DNA of 64,000 nucleotides, from the NCBI RefSeq assembly GCF_003382365.1, contig NZ_QTSU01000001.1:744001-808000 (forward strand), in the 5' to 3' direction. This DNA comes from Lysobacter silvisoli (GTDB lineage: Bacteria > Pseudomonadota > Gammaproteobacteria > Xanthomonadales > Xanthomonadaceae). Below, piece after piece: positions 7,624 through 16,980 of the stretch. The position numbers and the translations under genes were made by a program. Under the pieces are notes generated by a model that saw only the letters and a program-made list of their open reading frames with translations, was not told the DNA's origin and made no database searches. Each line of letters starts with the position of its first letter. Positions within the stretch are counted from its first letter, which is position 1.

Positions 7624-7919
7624 ACCTTTTCCCCCGAAAGGTTGGTGGCACGGACGTCATGTCCGGCGCGGGCGCTACTCTCGCTCACACTCCGTACACC
7701 GTACAAGCGAAATTTTTGCGGCGGTGCAGCAAGGAAAATGTGTGAGCTATGTGGCACTTTCTTTGTGCCACGAATCCTGCTTGAATGGTAGTGAGCAGTT
7801 CGCAAGGGGTGCGGCCCGGGTCCTAAGCCCGGTGTCCGCGGACAAGGATACAGGTCTCGCCGGACTGGCTCGAAAGCCCGTGGGCGTTCGGGCCTGTGCG
7901 GTGCCAACAGGGGCAGAAC
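7624..7919. promoter_or_regulatory. Divergent control region of collar operon and autotransporter
   Basis: This 296-bp non-coding stretch is lower in GC than its surroundings. It contains the inverted repeat TGGCAC-N7-GTGCCA (7752-7770) and the dyad CGGAC-GTCAT-GTCCG just upstream of the collar operon. The left arm with following bases (TGGCACTTTCTTTGT) also resembles a sigma-54 promoter, but the expected -12 GC is GT. No other convincing promoter was identified. Confidence 0.45.
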
Positions 7920-10900
7920 ATGCATCAGCAGTTTGCGCATAGCGTGGAGACGCCGCGTGCGCCTTCGCACGTCTTCTTTTCTTCGTTCTTCTCCTGGTTC
8001 GCACTAGCGCTGCTGTTGCTGGGCAGCCTGTGGCCGCGGATGGCGGCGGCGGCGCCGTCTACGTTCTGCCCGACGCTGAGCATGTCGGTGGCCCATAGCG
8101 GCTCGCAGACGATCAACATCAACCACTGCCACGGCGGCTTCGGTATCGCCGCGGGCAGCGCGGCCACGCCGCACGGCACCCGCACGGTGGGCGTGCAGTC
8201 GGGCGCGAATATCCCGTTGACCTACACCCACAACGGCGATAGCGCGACCTCCGACACGTTCATCATCAAGGACGATTTCAACAACGACATCACCGTGACC
8301 GTCGCCATCGGTCCGGCGTCGACCATCACCATCGGCGCCAGCCCGGCGGTCGCGCTGACCGTGGGCGTGCCCTTCAGCACCACCCTCAGCGGCAGCGGCG
8401 GCACCGCGCCGTACACCTTCACTCTCGATAGCGGCCCCATGCCGCCGGGCCTGAGCCTGAGCGGCAACACCATCAGCGGCACGCCGACCCGGCGCGGCGC
8501 CTACGCCTTCACCATCCGCGCCACCGACAACGTCGGCGACAGCGGCGTGCGCACCTTCAGCGGTTCGGCCGCCAATCCGACCCTGGTCCTCGCGCCCCAG
8601 CCACCGCCCGTGGCTGCGCAGGGCATCCCCTACTCGGTCACCTTCACCGCCAGCGGCGGCGTGCCCACGTATGCCTTCGCGCACGAAGTCGCGTCCGGCC
8701 CGCTCCCGCCCGGCCTCACATTGAGCGGCGCCACCCTGAGCGGCACGCCGACCACCGTGGGCACCTTCACCTTCGGCATTCGCGTCACCGACAGCAGCAC
8801 CGGCACCGGCAGCTACGCCGAGATCGAGACGGTGACCCTGCAGGTGATCCTGCCGCCGACCATCGTGGTCAACCCGGCCACCGTGCCAGGCGCCACCGTC
8901 GGCGTGGCGTACAGCCAGACCTTCACCGGCAGCGGCGGCACCGCGCCGTACACCTTCGCCATCACCGCCGGTGCGCTGCCTGCGGGGCTGAGCCTCAATA
9001 CCACCACCGGCGCGCTGACCGGCACGCCGACCGCGGCGGGCACGTTCAACTTCACGGTGCGCGCGACCGACGCCAACAACTTCTCCGGCACCCGCGCCTA
9101 CACCCTGGTGTCGGCGCCGCCGGTGATCGTGGTCGCACCGGCCACGCTGCCCAACGGCGCGGTGGCGGCGGCGTATAGCCAAACCGTCAGCGCCAGTGGC
9201 GGCATCGCGCCGTACACCTTCGCGGTCACCGCCGGCGCCTTGCCGGCCGGCCTGACCCTGAACACCAGCAGCGGCGTCATCAGCGGCACGCCGACCGCGG
9301 GCGGCACCTTCAATTTCACTGTGACCGCCACCGGCAGCAGTACCGGCACCGGCGCGCCGCACACCGGCTCGCGCGCCTACGCGCTGGTGATCGCACCGCC
9401 GACCGTGAACCTGCCGGCGACCAGCCTGGCCAACGGCACCCAGGGCGTGGCCTACAGCGCCACGCTCAATCCGGCCAACGGCGGCACCGCGCCGTACACC
9501 TATGCAGTGACCGCGGGTGCTCTGCCGCCGGGCATCACCCTGACCGCCAGCACGGGCGCGCTGTCCGGCACGCCCACGGCCTCGGGCACCTTCAACTTCG
9601 CTGTGATCGCGACCGACAGCAGCACCGGCTCCGGCCCGTACAACTCGGCGCCGCGCGGCTATGCGCTGCAGATCGTCAACATTCCGCCGGTGGCCAATCC
9701 GGTCTCGGCGTCGGTGGCCTACAACAGCGGCGCCAACCCGATCGCGCTGAACATCACCGGCGGCGTGCCGACCTCGGTCGCCATCGGCACCGCGCCGCTG
9801 CACGGCACGGCGATCGCCAGTGGCACCTCGATCACGTATCAGCCGGTCGCCGGTTACGCCGGTCCGGACAGCTTCACCTACACCGCGACCAACAGCGCCG
9901 GCACCTCGGCGCCGGCCACGGTCAGCATCACCGTCGGCAACCCGACCATCACCGTGACCGCGGGCGGTCCGCTGACCGCGCAGATCGGCGTGGCCTACAG
10001 CCAGACCTTCACCTGGAACGGCGGTACCCAGCCGTTCTCCGGTTACACCGTCGGCGGCCTGCCGGCGGGTCTGGCGATCACCGGCACCACCGCCAACAGC
10101 GTGACCGTGTCCGGTACGCCGAGCGCGGCGGGCTCGTTCACGCTCAGCCCGAGCGCGACCGACAGCAGCACCGGCAACGGTCCGTTCACCGTCTCGCAGA
10201 ACTTCACCCTGTCGGTGAGCGCGCCCACGCTGACGCTGACGCCCGCCGCGGGCACGCTGAGCGCGACCTACGGCAGTGCGTTCAGCCAGACCTGGGTCGC
10301 TGGCGGCGGCACCCCGGCCTACACCTATGCGATCTCGGCGGGCGCCTTGCCGGCCGGCCTGAGCCTGGACGCCAGCACCGGCGTGCTGTCGGGCACGCCC
10401 ACCGTCACCGGTCTGTTCACCTTCTCGGTGCGCGCGACCGACAGCTCCACCGGCGCGGGCGCACCGTTCGCACGCACCCAGAACTACGTGCTGCAGGTGG
10501 CGGCGCCGACCATCACGGTTTCGCCGGCCACCGTGCCGGGCGCGCAGGTGGGCACGGCCTACAGCCAGGCCCTGAGCGCCAGCGGCGGCATCGCGCCGTA
10601 CACGTTCGCCACCACCGCCGGCGCCTTGCCGCCGGGCATCACCCTGAGCGCCGGCACCCTGAGCGGTACGCCGACCGCGGGCGGCACCTTCAACTTCACC
10701 ATCACCGCCACCGACAACCACGGCCAGACCGGCTCGCGCGCCTACAGCCTGACCGTGGGCGCGGCGACGATCACCGTGGCGCCGGCCTCGCTGGCCGACG
10801 GTGGCGTGGCCCAGGCCTACAGCCAGACCGTGACCGCTTCGGGCGGCACCGCCGGCTATAGCTTCGCGGTCACCGCGGGCGCGTTGCCGACCGGCCTGAG

Positions 10901-13900
10901 CCTGGCCACGAACGGCGCGATCACCGGTACGCCCACCGCCGGCGGCAGCTTCAACTTCACCATCACCGCCACCGACAGCAGCTCGGGCAGCGGCCCGTAC
11001 ACCGGTTCGCAGTCCTACAGCGTGCTGATCACCGCCGCGACCGTGGTGCTGCCGCCGTCGGTCCTGCCCAACGGCACGGTCAGCAGCGCCTACGGCGTGG
11101 CGATCAATCCGGCCACCGGCGGCACCGCGCCTTACAGTTATGCCGTCGGCACCGGCAGCCTGCCGCCGGGCCTGTCGATCGGCGGCGCCGGCGCCATCAC
11201 CGGCACGCCGACCACGCCGGGCACCTACAGCTTCACCCTGATCGCCACCGACAGCAGCACCGGCAGCGGCCCGTACTCGTCGGCGCCGCAGAGCTACAGC
11301 CTGCAGATCAACGACATCGTGCCGGTGGCCAACCCGGTCAGCGCGACGGTGGCCTATGGCAGCGGCGCCAACCCGGTGACGCTGAACATCACCGGCGGCA
11401 TTCCGGCCTCGGTGGCCATCGGCACCGCGCCCGCGCACGGCACGGCGATCGCCAGCGGCACCTCGATCACGTACCAGCCGGCCGCCGGTTATGCCGGTCC
11501 GGACAGCTTCACCTACACCGCGACCAACAGCGCCGGCACCTCGGCGCCGGCCACGGTCACCATCACCGTCGGTAACCCGACCATCACCGTGACCGCGGGC
11601 GCTCCGCTGACCACCCAGGTCGGCGCCAGCTACAGCCAGACCTTCACCTGGGCCGGCGGCACTTCGCCGTACAGCGGTTTCGCCGTCACCGGTCTGCCGG
11701 CCGGTCTGAGCATCAGCGGCACCACCGCCGACAGCGTGACCATCTCGGGCACGCCGACGGCGGCGGGCAGCTTCAGCCTCAACGCCAGCGCCACCGACAG
11801 CAGCACCGGCAACGGTCCGTTCACCGTGGGTCAGGTCTTCACCCTGACCGTGGGCGCGCCGACGCTGACGATGACCCCGGCCGCGGGCAACCTGCCGATG
11901 AACTACGGCACGGCCACCACCATCAACTTCGCCAGCAGCGGCGGCACCGCGCCGTACAGCTATTCGCTGGCCGCCGGTTCGCTGCCGGTGGGCGTGAGCC
12001 TGAGTTCGACCGGCGTGCTCAGCGGTACGCCGACCGTGCCGGGCAACTACAACGTCACCGTGCGCTCCACCGATGCCAGCACCGGCGCGGGCGCGCCGTT
12101 CTCGGTGCAGCAGAACTACACCATCGTGGTGGCGACGCCGGCGATCGCCATCGATCCGCCCAGCCTGCCCAACGGCACCGCGGCCACGGCCTACAGCGCG
12201 CAGCTCAGCTCCACCGGCGGCGTCGCGCCGTACAGCTACTCGCTGCTGGCCGGTGCGCTGCCGATCGGCATGAGCTTCAGCTCGACCGGCGCGCTCTCGG
12301 GCATCCCGCGTTCGGACGGCAACTTCAGCATCACCGTGCGCTCCACCGACGCCAACGGCCAGACCGGCAGCCGCGTGTACACCTTCACCATCGCCCCGGC
12401 GACGGTGGTGATCGCGCCGGCCAGCCTGCCGGGCGGCGTGGTGGGCGTGGCCTACTCGCAAAGCCTGAGCAGCAGCGGCGGCATCGCGCCGTACACCTAC
12501 TCGATCGTGTCCGGCACGCTGCCGGTCGGCATCGCCTTCAGCTCGGCCGGCGCCATCAGCGGTACGCCGGTGACCGCCGGCAGCTACACCTTCGTGGTGC
12601 GCTCCACCGACGATGCCGGCTACAACAGCACCCAGAGCTACACCATCGTGATCGCCGACGCGGTCCCGGTGGCGGTGAACGACAGCGCGACCACGCCGTC
12701 GCAGCAGGCGGTGACCATTCCGGTCACGGCCAACGACAGCGGCGTGATCACCTCGGTCGCGGTGGCCAGCGCTCCGGCGCACGGCACCGCCACGGTCAGC
12801 GGCCTGAACGTGGTCTACACGCCGACCGGCACCTACTTCGGCGCCGACAGCTTCACCTACACCGCGACCGGTCCGGGCGGCACGTCGGCCCCGGCTACGG
12901 TGTCGATCACCGTCACCGCGCTGCCGGTGCCGGTGGGCCAGCCGCGCACCGCCACCACCCTGGCGGGCCAGCCGGTCGTCATCGACACCACCGTGGGCGC
13001 CACCGGCGGTCCGTTCACCGGCGTGACCCTGGTGACGCCGCCGGCCACCGGCACCACCACGGTGACCGGCACCAACATCACCTACACCCCGCTGGCCTCG
13101 GCCTCGGGCACGGTGAGCATCGTCTACACCTTGAACAACGCCTACGGCGCTTCGGCTCCGATCACCTCCACGGTCACGGTCAATCCGGTGCCGGTCGCGG
13201 TCTCGCGCCGGGTCACCGCCAACGCGGGCGTCCCGGCGGTGGTCGAGCTGACCACCGGCGCCACCGGCGGTCCGTTCACCGCGGCCAACCTGGTGTCGCT
13301 GTCGCCGGCCGGTGCGGGCACCGCCACGATCGCGTCCTCGGGCAGCGGCGCCAGCGCGAGCTACCGCCTGACGTTCACCCCGGCGGCCACGTTCTCCGGC
13401 ACCGCCACGGCCACGTTCACCCTGAGCAACGCGTTCGCGACCTCGGCGCCGGCGACGATCGACTTCGACGTCATCGGCCGCCCGGATCCGACCCAGGACG
13501 CGGAAGTGATGGGCCTGCTGGGCGCGCAGACCGCCACCGCGCGGCGCTTCGCCACCACCCAGATCGGCAACTTCCAGCGTCGTATGGAAGGCATGCACGA
13601 CGGCGGCAGCGGCGCGCGCTTCGACAACGGCCTGAGCTTCGGCGTCGACCGCCGCTGCCAGGACGAGGCGCGGCGCACGCCGGGCAGCGATTGCCGTCAG
13701 GTGTCGATGCTCGACGAGTCCGCGCCGGTCGACAACGCCGCGGCCGCGCGCAGCGGCGGCGACGGCGGCGGCCTGACCATCTGGACCGGCGGTTCGCTCA
13801 ACAGCGGCGACCGCGACAGCCGTTCGGGCAGCGCGGGCTTCGACTTCGAGACCAGCGGCATCAGCGCCGGTATCGACACCCGCGTGAACCAGGCCTTCGC

Positions 13901-14600
13901 CTTCGGCGGCGGCATCGGCTACGGCCGCGACAACACCGACGTCGGCCGCAACGGCACCCGCAGCGACGGCAAGAGCTACACCCTGGCCGTGTACGGCAGT
14001 TACCACCCGGGCGAGAGCTTCTTCGTCGACGGCCTGCTGGGCTACCAGTGGCTGTCGTTCGACTCGCGCCGCTACGTGACCGCCAACGGCGCGCTGGTGC
14101 GCGGCGACCGCGACGGCAAGCAGTGGTTCGCCTCGCTGTCGCTGGGCGGCGATTACCACCGCGACCAGCTGTCGCTGACCCCGTACGCGCGCCTGGACAT
14201 CGCCCGCGCCACGCTGGACGGCTACACCGAGCGCGGCGACGCGATCTATGCGCTGCGTTACCAGGATCAGGATGTGGACACCACCACCGCCAGCCTGGGC
14301 CTGCGCATGGATTACCGCTTCCCGGTCAGCTACGGCACGTTCTCGCCGCAGCTGCGCCTGGAGTACCAGCACGACTTCCAGGACGACAGCTCGGTGACCC
14401 TGAGCTACGCCGACCTGCCGGGCGGGCCGTTCTACCGCGGCGAAATCGACGGTCTCAAGCGCAACCGGTTCGTGTTCGGCCTGGGCGCGGTGTTGCAGAC
14501 CGAGCGCGACTTCACCCTGCGGTTCGAGTACCGCGGCCTGTTCGGCAGCGACGACGATAGCGACCATGGCGTGCTGCTGAACCTGGAGAAGAAGTACTGA
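7920..14600 (+). CDS. Giant putative-Ig-repeat autotransporter adhesin
   Basis: A 2,226-residue surface protein. An N-terminal signal peptide (LFALALLLLGSLWPRMAAAA-type core, cleavage near AAAAPS) targets it to the Sec system. A passenger of about 1,830 residues holds fourteen repeats of putative Ig type (each ending in a variant of SGTPTxxGTFNF). These are interrupted by three Big_9-like modules (VANPVSASVAY, VANPVSATVAY, VAVNDSATTP) and followed by two looser VxTGATGGPFT modules. A linker (EVMGLLGAQTATARRFATTQ) leads to a C-terminal autotransporter beta-barrel of about 270 residues ending in KKY. The ATG at 7920 is favoured over GTG 7896 because AGGGGCAGAAC precedes it. The passenger shows higher-order duplication with a period near 1.64 kb. 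Adhesion or biofilm function is inferred from domains only. Confidence 0.9.
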   Translation: MHQQFAHSVETPRAPSHVFFSSFFSWFALALLLLGSLWPRMAAAAPSTFCPTLSMSVAHSGSQTININHCHGGFGIAAGSAATPHGTRTVGVQSGANIPLTYTHNGDSATSDTFIIKDDFNNDITVTVAIGPASTITIGASPAVALTVGVPFSTTLSGSGGTAPYTFTLDSGPMPPGLSLSGNTISGTPTRRGAYAFTIRATDNVGDSGVRTFSGSAANPTLVLAPQPPPVAAQGIPYSVTFTASGGVPTYAFAHEVASGPLPPGLTLSGATLSGTPTTVGTFTFGIRVTDSSTGTGSYAEIETVTLQVILPPTIVVNPATVPGATVGVAYSQTFTGSGGTAPYTFAITAGALPAGLSLNTTTGALTGTPTAAGTFNFTVRATDANNFSGTRAYTLVSAPPVIVVAPATLPNGAVAAAYSQTVSASGGIAPYTFAVTAGALPAGLTLNTSSGVISGTPTAGGTFNFTVTATGSSTGTGAPHTGSRAYALVIAPPTVNLPATSLANGTQGVAYSATLNPANGGTAPYTYAVTAGALPPGITLTASTGALSGTPTASGTFNFAVIATDSSTGSGPYNSAPRGYALQIVNIPPVANPVSASVAYNSGANPIALNITGGVPTSVAIGTAPLHGTAIASGTSITYQPVAGYAGPDSFTYTATNSAGTSAPATVSITVGNPTITVTAGGPLTAQIGVAYSQTFTWNGGTQPFSGYTVGGLPAGLAITGTTANSVTVSGTPSAAGSFTLSPSATDSSTGNGPFTVSQNFTLSVSAPTLTLTPAAGTLSATYGSAFSQTWVAGGGTPAYTYAISAGALPAGLSLDASTGVLSGTPTVTGLFTFSVRATDSSTGAGAPFARTQNYVLQVAAPTITVSPATVPGAQVGTAYSQALSASGGIAPYTFATTAGALPPGITLSAGTLSGTPTAGGTFNFTITATDNHGQTGSRAYSLTVGAATITVAPASLADGGVAQAYSQTVTASGGTAGYSFAVTAGALPTGLSLATNGAITGTPTAGGSFNFTITATDSSSGSGPYTGSQSYSVLITAATVVLPPSVLPNGTVSSAYGVAINPATGGTAPYSYAVGTGSLPPGLSIGGAGAITGTPTTPGTYSFTLIATDSSTGSGPYSSAPQSYSLQINDIVPVANPVSATVAYGSGANPVTLNITGGIPASVAIGTAPAHGTAIASGTSITYQPAAGYAGPDSFTYTATNSAGTSAPATVTITVGNPTITVTAGAPLTTQVGASYSQTFTWAGGTSPYSGFAVTGLPAGLSISGTTADSVTISGTPTAAGSFSLNASATDSSTGNGPFTVGQVFTLTVGAPTLTMTPAAGNLPMNYGTATTINFASSGGTAPYSYSLAAGSLPVGVSLSSTGVLSGTPTVPGNYNVTVRSTDASTGAGAPFSVQQNYTIVVATPAIAIDPPSLPNGTAATAYSAQLSSTGGVAPYSYSLLAGALPIGMSFSSTGALSGIPRSDGNFSITVRSTDANGQTGSRVYTFTIAPATVVIAPASLPGGVVGVAYSQSLSSSGGIAPYTYSIVSGTLPVGIAFSSAGAISGTPVTAGSYTFVVRSTDDAGYNSTQSYTIVIADAVPVAVNDSATTPSQQAVTIPVTANDSGVITSVAVASAPAHGTATVSGLNVVYTPTGTYFGADSFTYTATGPGGTSAPATVSITVTALPVPVGQPRTATTLAGQPVVIDTTVGATGGPFTGVTLVTPPATGTTTVTGTNITYTPLASASGTVSIVYTLNNAYGASAPITSTVTVNPVPVAVSRRVTANAGVPAVVELTTGATGGPFTAANLVSLSPAGAGTATIASSGSGASASYRLTFTPAATFSGTATATFTLSNAFATSAPATIDFDVIGRPDPTQDAEVMGLLGAQTATARRFATTQIGNFQRRMEGMHDGGSGARFDNGLSFGVDRRCQDEARRTPGSDCRQVSMLDESAPVDNAAAARSGGDGGGLTIWTGGSLNSGDRDSRSGSAGFDFETSGISAGIDTRVNQAFAFGGGIGYGRDNTDVGRNGTRSDGKSYTLAVYGSYHPGESFFVDGLLGYQWLSFDSRRYVTANGALVRGDRDGKQWFASLSLGGDYHRDQLSLTPYARLDIARATLDGYTERGDAIYALRYQDQDVDTTTASLGLRMDYRFPVSYGTFSPQLRLEYQHDFQDDSSVTLSYADLPGGPFYRGEIDGLKRNRFVFGLGAVLQTERDFTLRFEYRGLFGSDDDSDHGVLLNLEKKY

Positions 14601-14641
14601 TCGAGCGGGGGCGCGGCGACGCGCCCTCCGTTCTCAGGAAC

Positions 14642-14683
14642 GCCGGCGCGGCGTCGCCGTGAACGCCGCGCCGGCATTTTTTT
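14642..14683 (+). terminator. Rho-independent terminator after the autotransporter
   Basis: A perfect 13-bp GC stem (GCCGGCGCGGCGT at 14642-14654 with its complement at 14663-14675) and an 8-nt loop are followed by A then seven T residues. It lies about 40 bp after the autotransporter stop. Confidence 0.92.
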
Positions 14684-14719
14684 GCGCGCCCCGCAACGGG
14701 CGTGCAGGGGAGGGGACGC

Positions 14720-15070
14720 GTGCGCTGGCGCATCGCGGGACTGATCCTGGCCGCGGCCTGTTGGGCGCCGCCCGTGGCCGGCCATGGCGGCGGGCTGGAC
14801 AAGCACGGCTGCCATAACGACCGCCGCAACGGCGGTTATCACTGCCACCGCGGTGGCGGCGCGGCTGCGCCGGCACGCGAGTCCGCTCGCGATGAGGCGG
14901 CTTCGTTCGTGTTTGATCGCGGGCCTGCGCGGTCGGGCGGCGCCTACCGCAATTGCAGCGAAGCCCGCGCCGCTGGCGCCGCGCCCTTGAGCCGCGGCGA
15001 GCCTGGGTACGGCGCGCATCTGGATCGCGATGGCGACGGGATCGCCTGCGAGCCGTATCGGGGGCGGTGA
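14720..15070 (+). CDS. Secreted YHYH/excalibur domain protein
   Basis: A 116-residue exported protein. A signal peptide (IAGLILAAACWAPPVAG) is followed by a YHYH-type histidine/cysteine motif (HGGGLDKHGCHNDRRNGGYH region, about residues 28-48). A C-terminal excalibur domain has the DRDGDGIACE calcium-binding signature. Such proteins are small extracytoplasmic metal- or calcium-binding factors of unknown role. The GTG at 14720 is chosen because AGGGGAGGGGACGC precedes it; the upstream in-frame GTG at 14702 lacks this. Confidence 0.85.
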   Translation: MRWRIAGLILAAACWAPPVAGHGGGLDKHGCHNDRRNGGYHCHRGGGAAAPARESARDEAASFVFDRGPARSGGAYRNCSEARAAGAAPLSRGEPGYGAHLDRDGDGIACEPYRGR

Positions 15071-15099
15071 GCCGCGGCGCGAACTTGTGGCTGCGCGTG

Positions 15100-15204
15100 C
15101 CCTCACCCCAACCCCTCTCCCGCAGGCGGGAGAGGGGCTAAAAGCAGCAAGCGGCGTCGGATTTGTTCCCTCTCCCGCTTGCGGGAGAGGGCTAGGGTGA
15201 GGGG
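15100..15204. repeat. CTCTCCCGC double-hairpin repeat
   Basis: Inverted arms beginning CCCTCACCCCAACCCCTCTC and ending GGGCTAGGGTGAGGG enclose two short CTCTCCCGC/GCGGGAGAG hairpins. The same family recurs near 18.9, 27.4, 31.6 and 35.4 kb. The 225-bp gap around it holds no gene. Confidence 0.85.
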
Positions 15205-15295
15205 ATGAGCGCGCAGCGCGAATGCTCTTGAACCGGCAGCCAGGGAATTCGCGCCTATCCCACACATTCGATGCCAATATCCGTCCCATCGACGG

Positions 15296-15931
15296 ATGCC
15301 ATCCACCCCCATGCCTGCCGACCTGCCAGCCCTGCCCATCGACCTGCCGCCCGAGCAATGGCAGGCGCTGCAGGCCGCCTATGCGCAGCCGCCGCGCGCG
15401 TACCACAACTTCGAGCACGTTCGCGAAGTGCTGCGCCATTACGGCGAGGTCGCCGCCGGCCCGGGCTGGCGGCAGCCGGCCGAGGTCGCGCTGGCGGTGC
15501 TGTACCACGACGCGATCTACGAGGCCGGGCGCCGCGACAACGAGGCGCGCTCGGCGCAGCTCGCGGCCGAGCACATCGCCCGCTATCTGCCCCACGCCGG
15601 GATCGACGTGGCGCGGGTGAGGGAACTGATCGAGCTGACCGCGCGCCACGGCCAGATCGGCCGCGACCAGGTCGACGAGGAGACCGCGCTGTTCCTGGAC
15701 GGCGACATGGCCATCCTCGGCGCGGAACCGGCGGCGTTCGACGCCTACGACCGCGGCATCGCCTCCGAGTACCGCGGCCACGTGCCCGGCCCGCTGTTCC
15801 GCCTGAACCGCCGCCGCTTCCTCAAGGCCCTGCTCAAGCGCGAACGCATCTATCTGAGCGAGCATTACCACGCGCGCTATGACGCGGCGGCGCGGAACAA
15901 TTTGCGGCGGGCGGTGACTACCAAGCGGTGA
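15296..15931 (+). CDS. HD-domain metal-dependent phosphohydrolase (COG4339-like)
   Basis: A 211-residue cytosolic HD-superfamily protein. Metal-binding residues are visible as HNFEHV (His37 to His41), YHDAIY (His71-Asp72) and a later acidic LDGDMAILG, where the second HD-type aspartate falls. It resembles the family of predicted metal-dependent hydrolases often annotated as N-methyl-D-aspartate receptor NMDAR2C-like. The substrate is unknown, probably a nucleotide or phosphoester. The start is uncertain: ATG 15296 and ATG 15311 are both possible and neither has a strong ribosome-binding site. It stands alone between two repeat/hairpin elements. Confidence 0.85.
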   Translation: MPSTPMPADLPALPIDLPPEQWQALQAAYAQPPRAYHNFEHVREVLRHYGEVAAGPGWRQPAEVALAVLYHDAIYEAGRRDNEARSAQLAAEHIARYLPHAGIDVARVRELIELTARHGQIGRDQVDEETALFLDGDMAILGAEPAAFDAYDRGIASEYRGHVPGPLFRLNRRRFLKALLKRERIYLSEHYHARYDAAARNNLRRAVTTKR

Positions 15932-15954
15932 AGCTGCTTTAGGAGGTAGCGGGT

Positions 15955-16003
15955 AGGAGTTAGAAGATAGCGAAAGCAGGCTTTTCGCTATCGTCTAACT
16001 CCT
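15955..16003. terminator. Long hairpin between HD hydrolase and trhO
   Basis: Two 21-nt arms (15955-15975 and 15983-16003; AGGAGTTAGA...GATAGCGAAA and complement) match at 20 of 21 positions with a 7-nt loop. There is no long T-tract, so it may be a terminator or a small insertion footprint. Confidence 0.5.
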
Positions 16004-16056
16004 GATCGCCATCTTCTGCCCCATCGGTCCCAAACCGCGCCGTTACAATACGGAGC

Positions 16057-16800
16057 ATGATTCTCAACGTCGCCGCCTACCACTTCGTCCGCATCGACGA
16101 TCCCGACGCCCTGGCCGGGACCCTGCGCGAGCGCGCGGAGGCGGCCGAGCTGCGCGGCACCGTGCTGGTGGCGGAGGAGGGCGTGAACCTGTTCCTGGCC
16201 GGCGCCGAGGATGTACTCAAGGGATACCTGGACGCGTTGCGCGCCGACCCGCGCTTCGCCGATCTGCAGGCCAAGCTCAGCCACAGCCGCGCCCAGCCCT
16301 TCGACCGGCTCAAGGTCAAGCGCAAAAGCGAGATCGTGACCTTCCGCCGCGACGGCGCCACGCCGCTGCCGCAGCGCGCGCCCACGGTGTCGCCGGAGCG
16401 GCTGGCCGCCTGGCTGGACCAGGGCCACGACGACGATGGCCGGCGCGTCGTGCTGCTGGACACGCGCAATCGCGAGGAGATCGGCTACGGCGCCTTCGCC
16501 GGCGCGCTGACCCTGCCCATCGACAACTTCGTCGACCTGCCCGAGGCGCTGGCGCCGCACCGCGCCGAGCTGGCCGACGCCACCGTGGTCAGCTATTGCA
16601 CCGGCGGCATCCGCTGCGAGAAGGCCGCGTTGTGGCTGCGCGAGGACGGCATGGACAACCTGCTGCAGCTCGACGGCGGCATCCTGGGCTATTTCGAGCG
16701 CGTCGGCGGCCGCCACTACGACGGCCGCTGCTTCGTCTTCGACCAGCGCGTGGCCCTGGATGCGCAGCTGCAACCACTGGTAGACGGCGCCACCGGCTGA
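16057..16800 (+). CDS. trhO: tRNA uridine(34) hydroxylase TrhO (rhodanese-like)
   Basis: A 247-residue YceA/TrhO protein that uses oxygen to hydroxylate U34 of tRNAs, the first step of 5-oxyacetyluridine-type wobble modification. An N-terminal acylphosphatase-like domain (LRGTVLVAEEGVNLFLAG) is followed by a rhodanese domain whose active-site loop CTGGIRCEK (first Cys181) is intact. The SRAQPFDRLKVKRKSEIV linker is diagnostic of the family. The length is slightly shorter than enterobacterial members, which have a C-terminal zinc-like extension. The gene seems to be transcribed alone. Confidence 0.93.
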   Translation: MILNVAAYHFVRIDDPDALAGTLRERAEAAELRGTVLVAEEGVNLFLAGAEDVLKGYLDALRADPRFADLQAKLSHSRAQPFDRLKVKRKSEIVTFRRDGATPLPQRAPTVSPERLAAWLDQGHDDDGRRVVLLDTRNREEIGYGAFAGALTLPIDNFVDLPEALAPHRAELADATVVSYCTGGIRCEKAALWLREDGMDNLLQLDGGILGYFERVGGRHYDGRCFVFDQRVALDAQLQPLVDGATG

Positions 16801-16980
16801 GCGCAAAGGCACGCCCGCGGCGGCCTGAATCGGTGGCCTGGGCGCCGCGAACCCGGGGCCGGCGCGGCCGCGCAGAAACGCGGCTGCGGTCCCATTCAGA
16901 CAAATCAAGGGGTTACGCGAGGCGGCGCCGCGGCTATGATCCAGGGTCGTCTCTTCCAGCCCCCGTACGAAGGACCCCTG

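Noticed and set aside
7752-7766. Sigma-54 promoter for the autotransporter
   Set aside because: TGGCAC is good, but the required GC at -12 is GT; kept only as a dyad.
8004-14567. A 2,187-residue open frame antisense to the autotransporter
   Set aside because: Its open length follows from GC-rich codon bias in repetitive DNA. Composition is Arg/Gly/Ala/Val/His-rich with no signal peptide or domain, while the sense strand has a signal peptide, repeats, barrel and terminator.
7920-14600. Repeats inside the giant gene considered as a CRISPR array
   Set aside because: Repeats are in frame, vary in sequence and spacing, and code for Ig-like domains.
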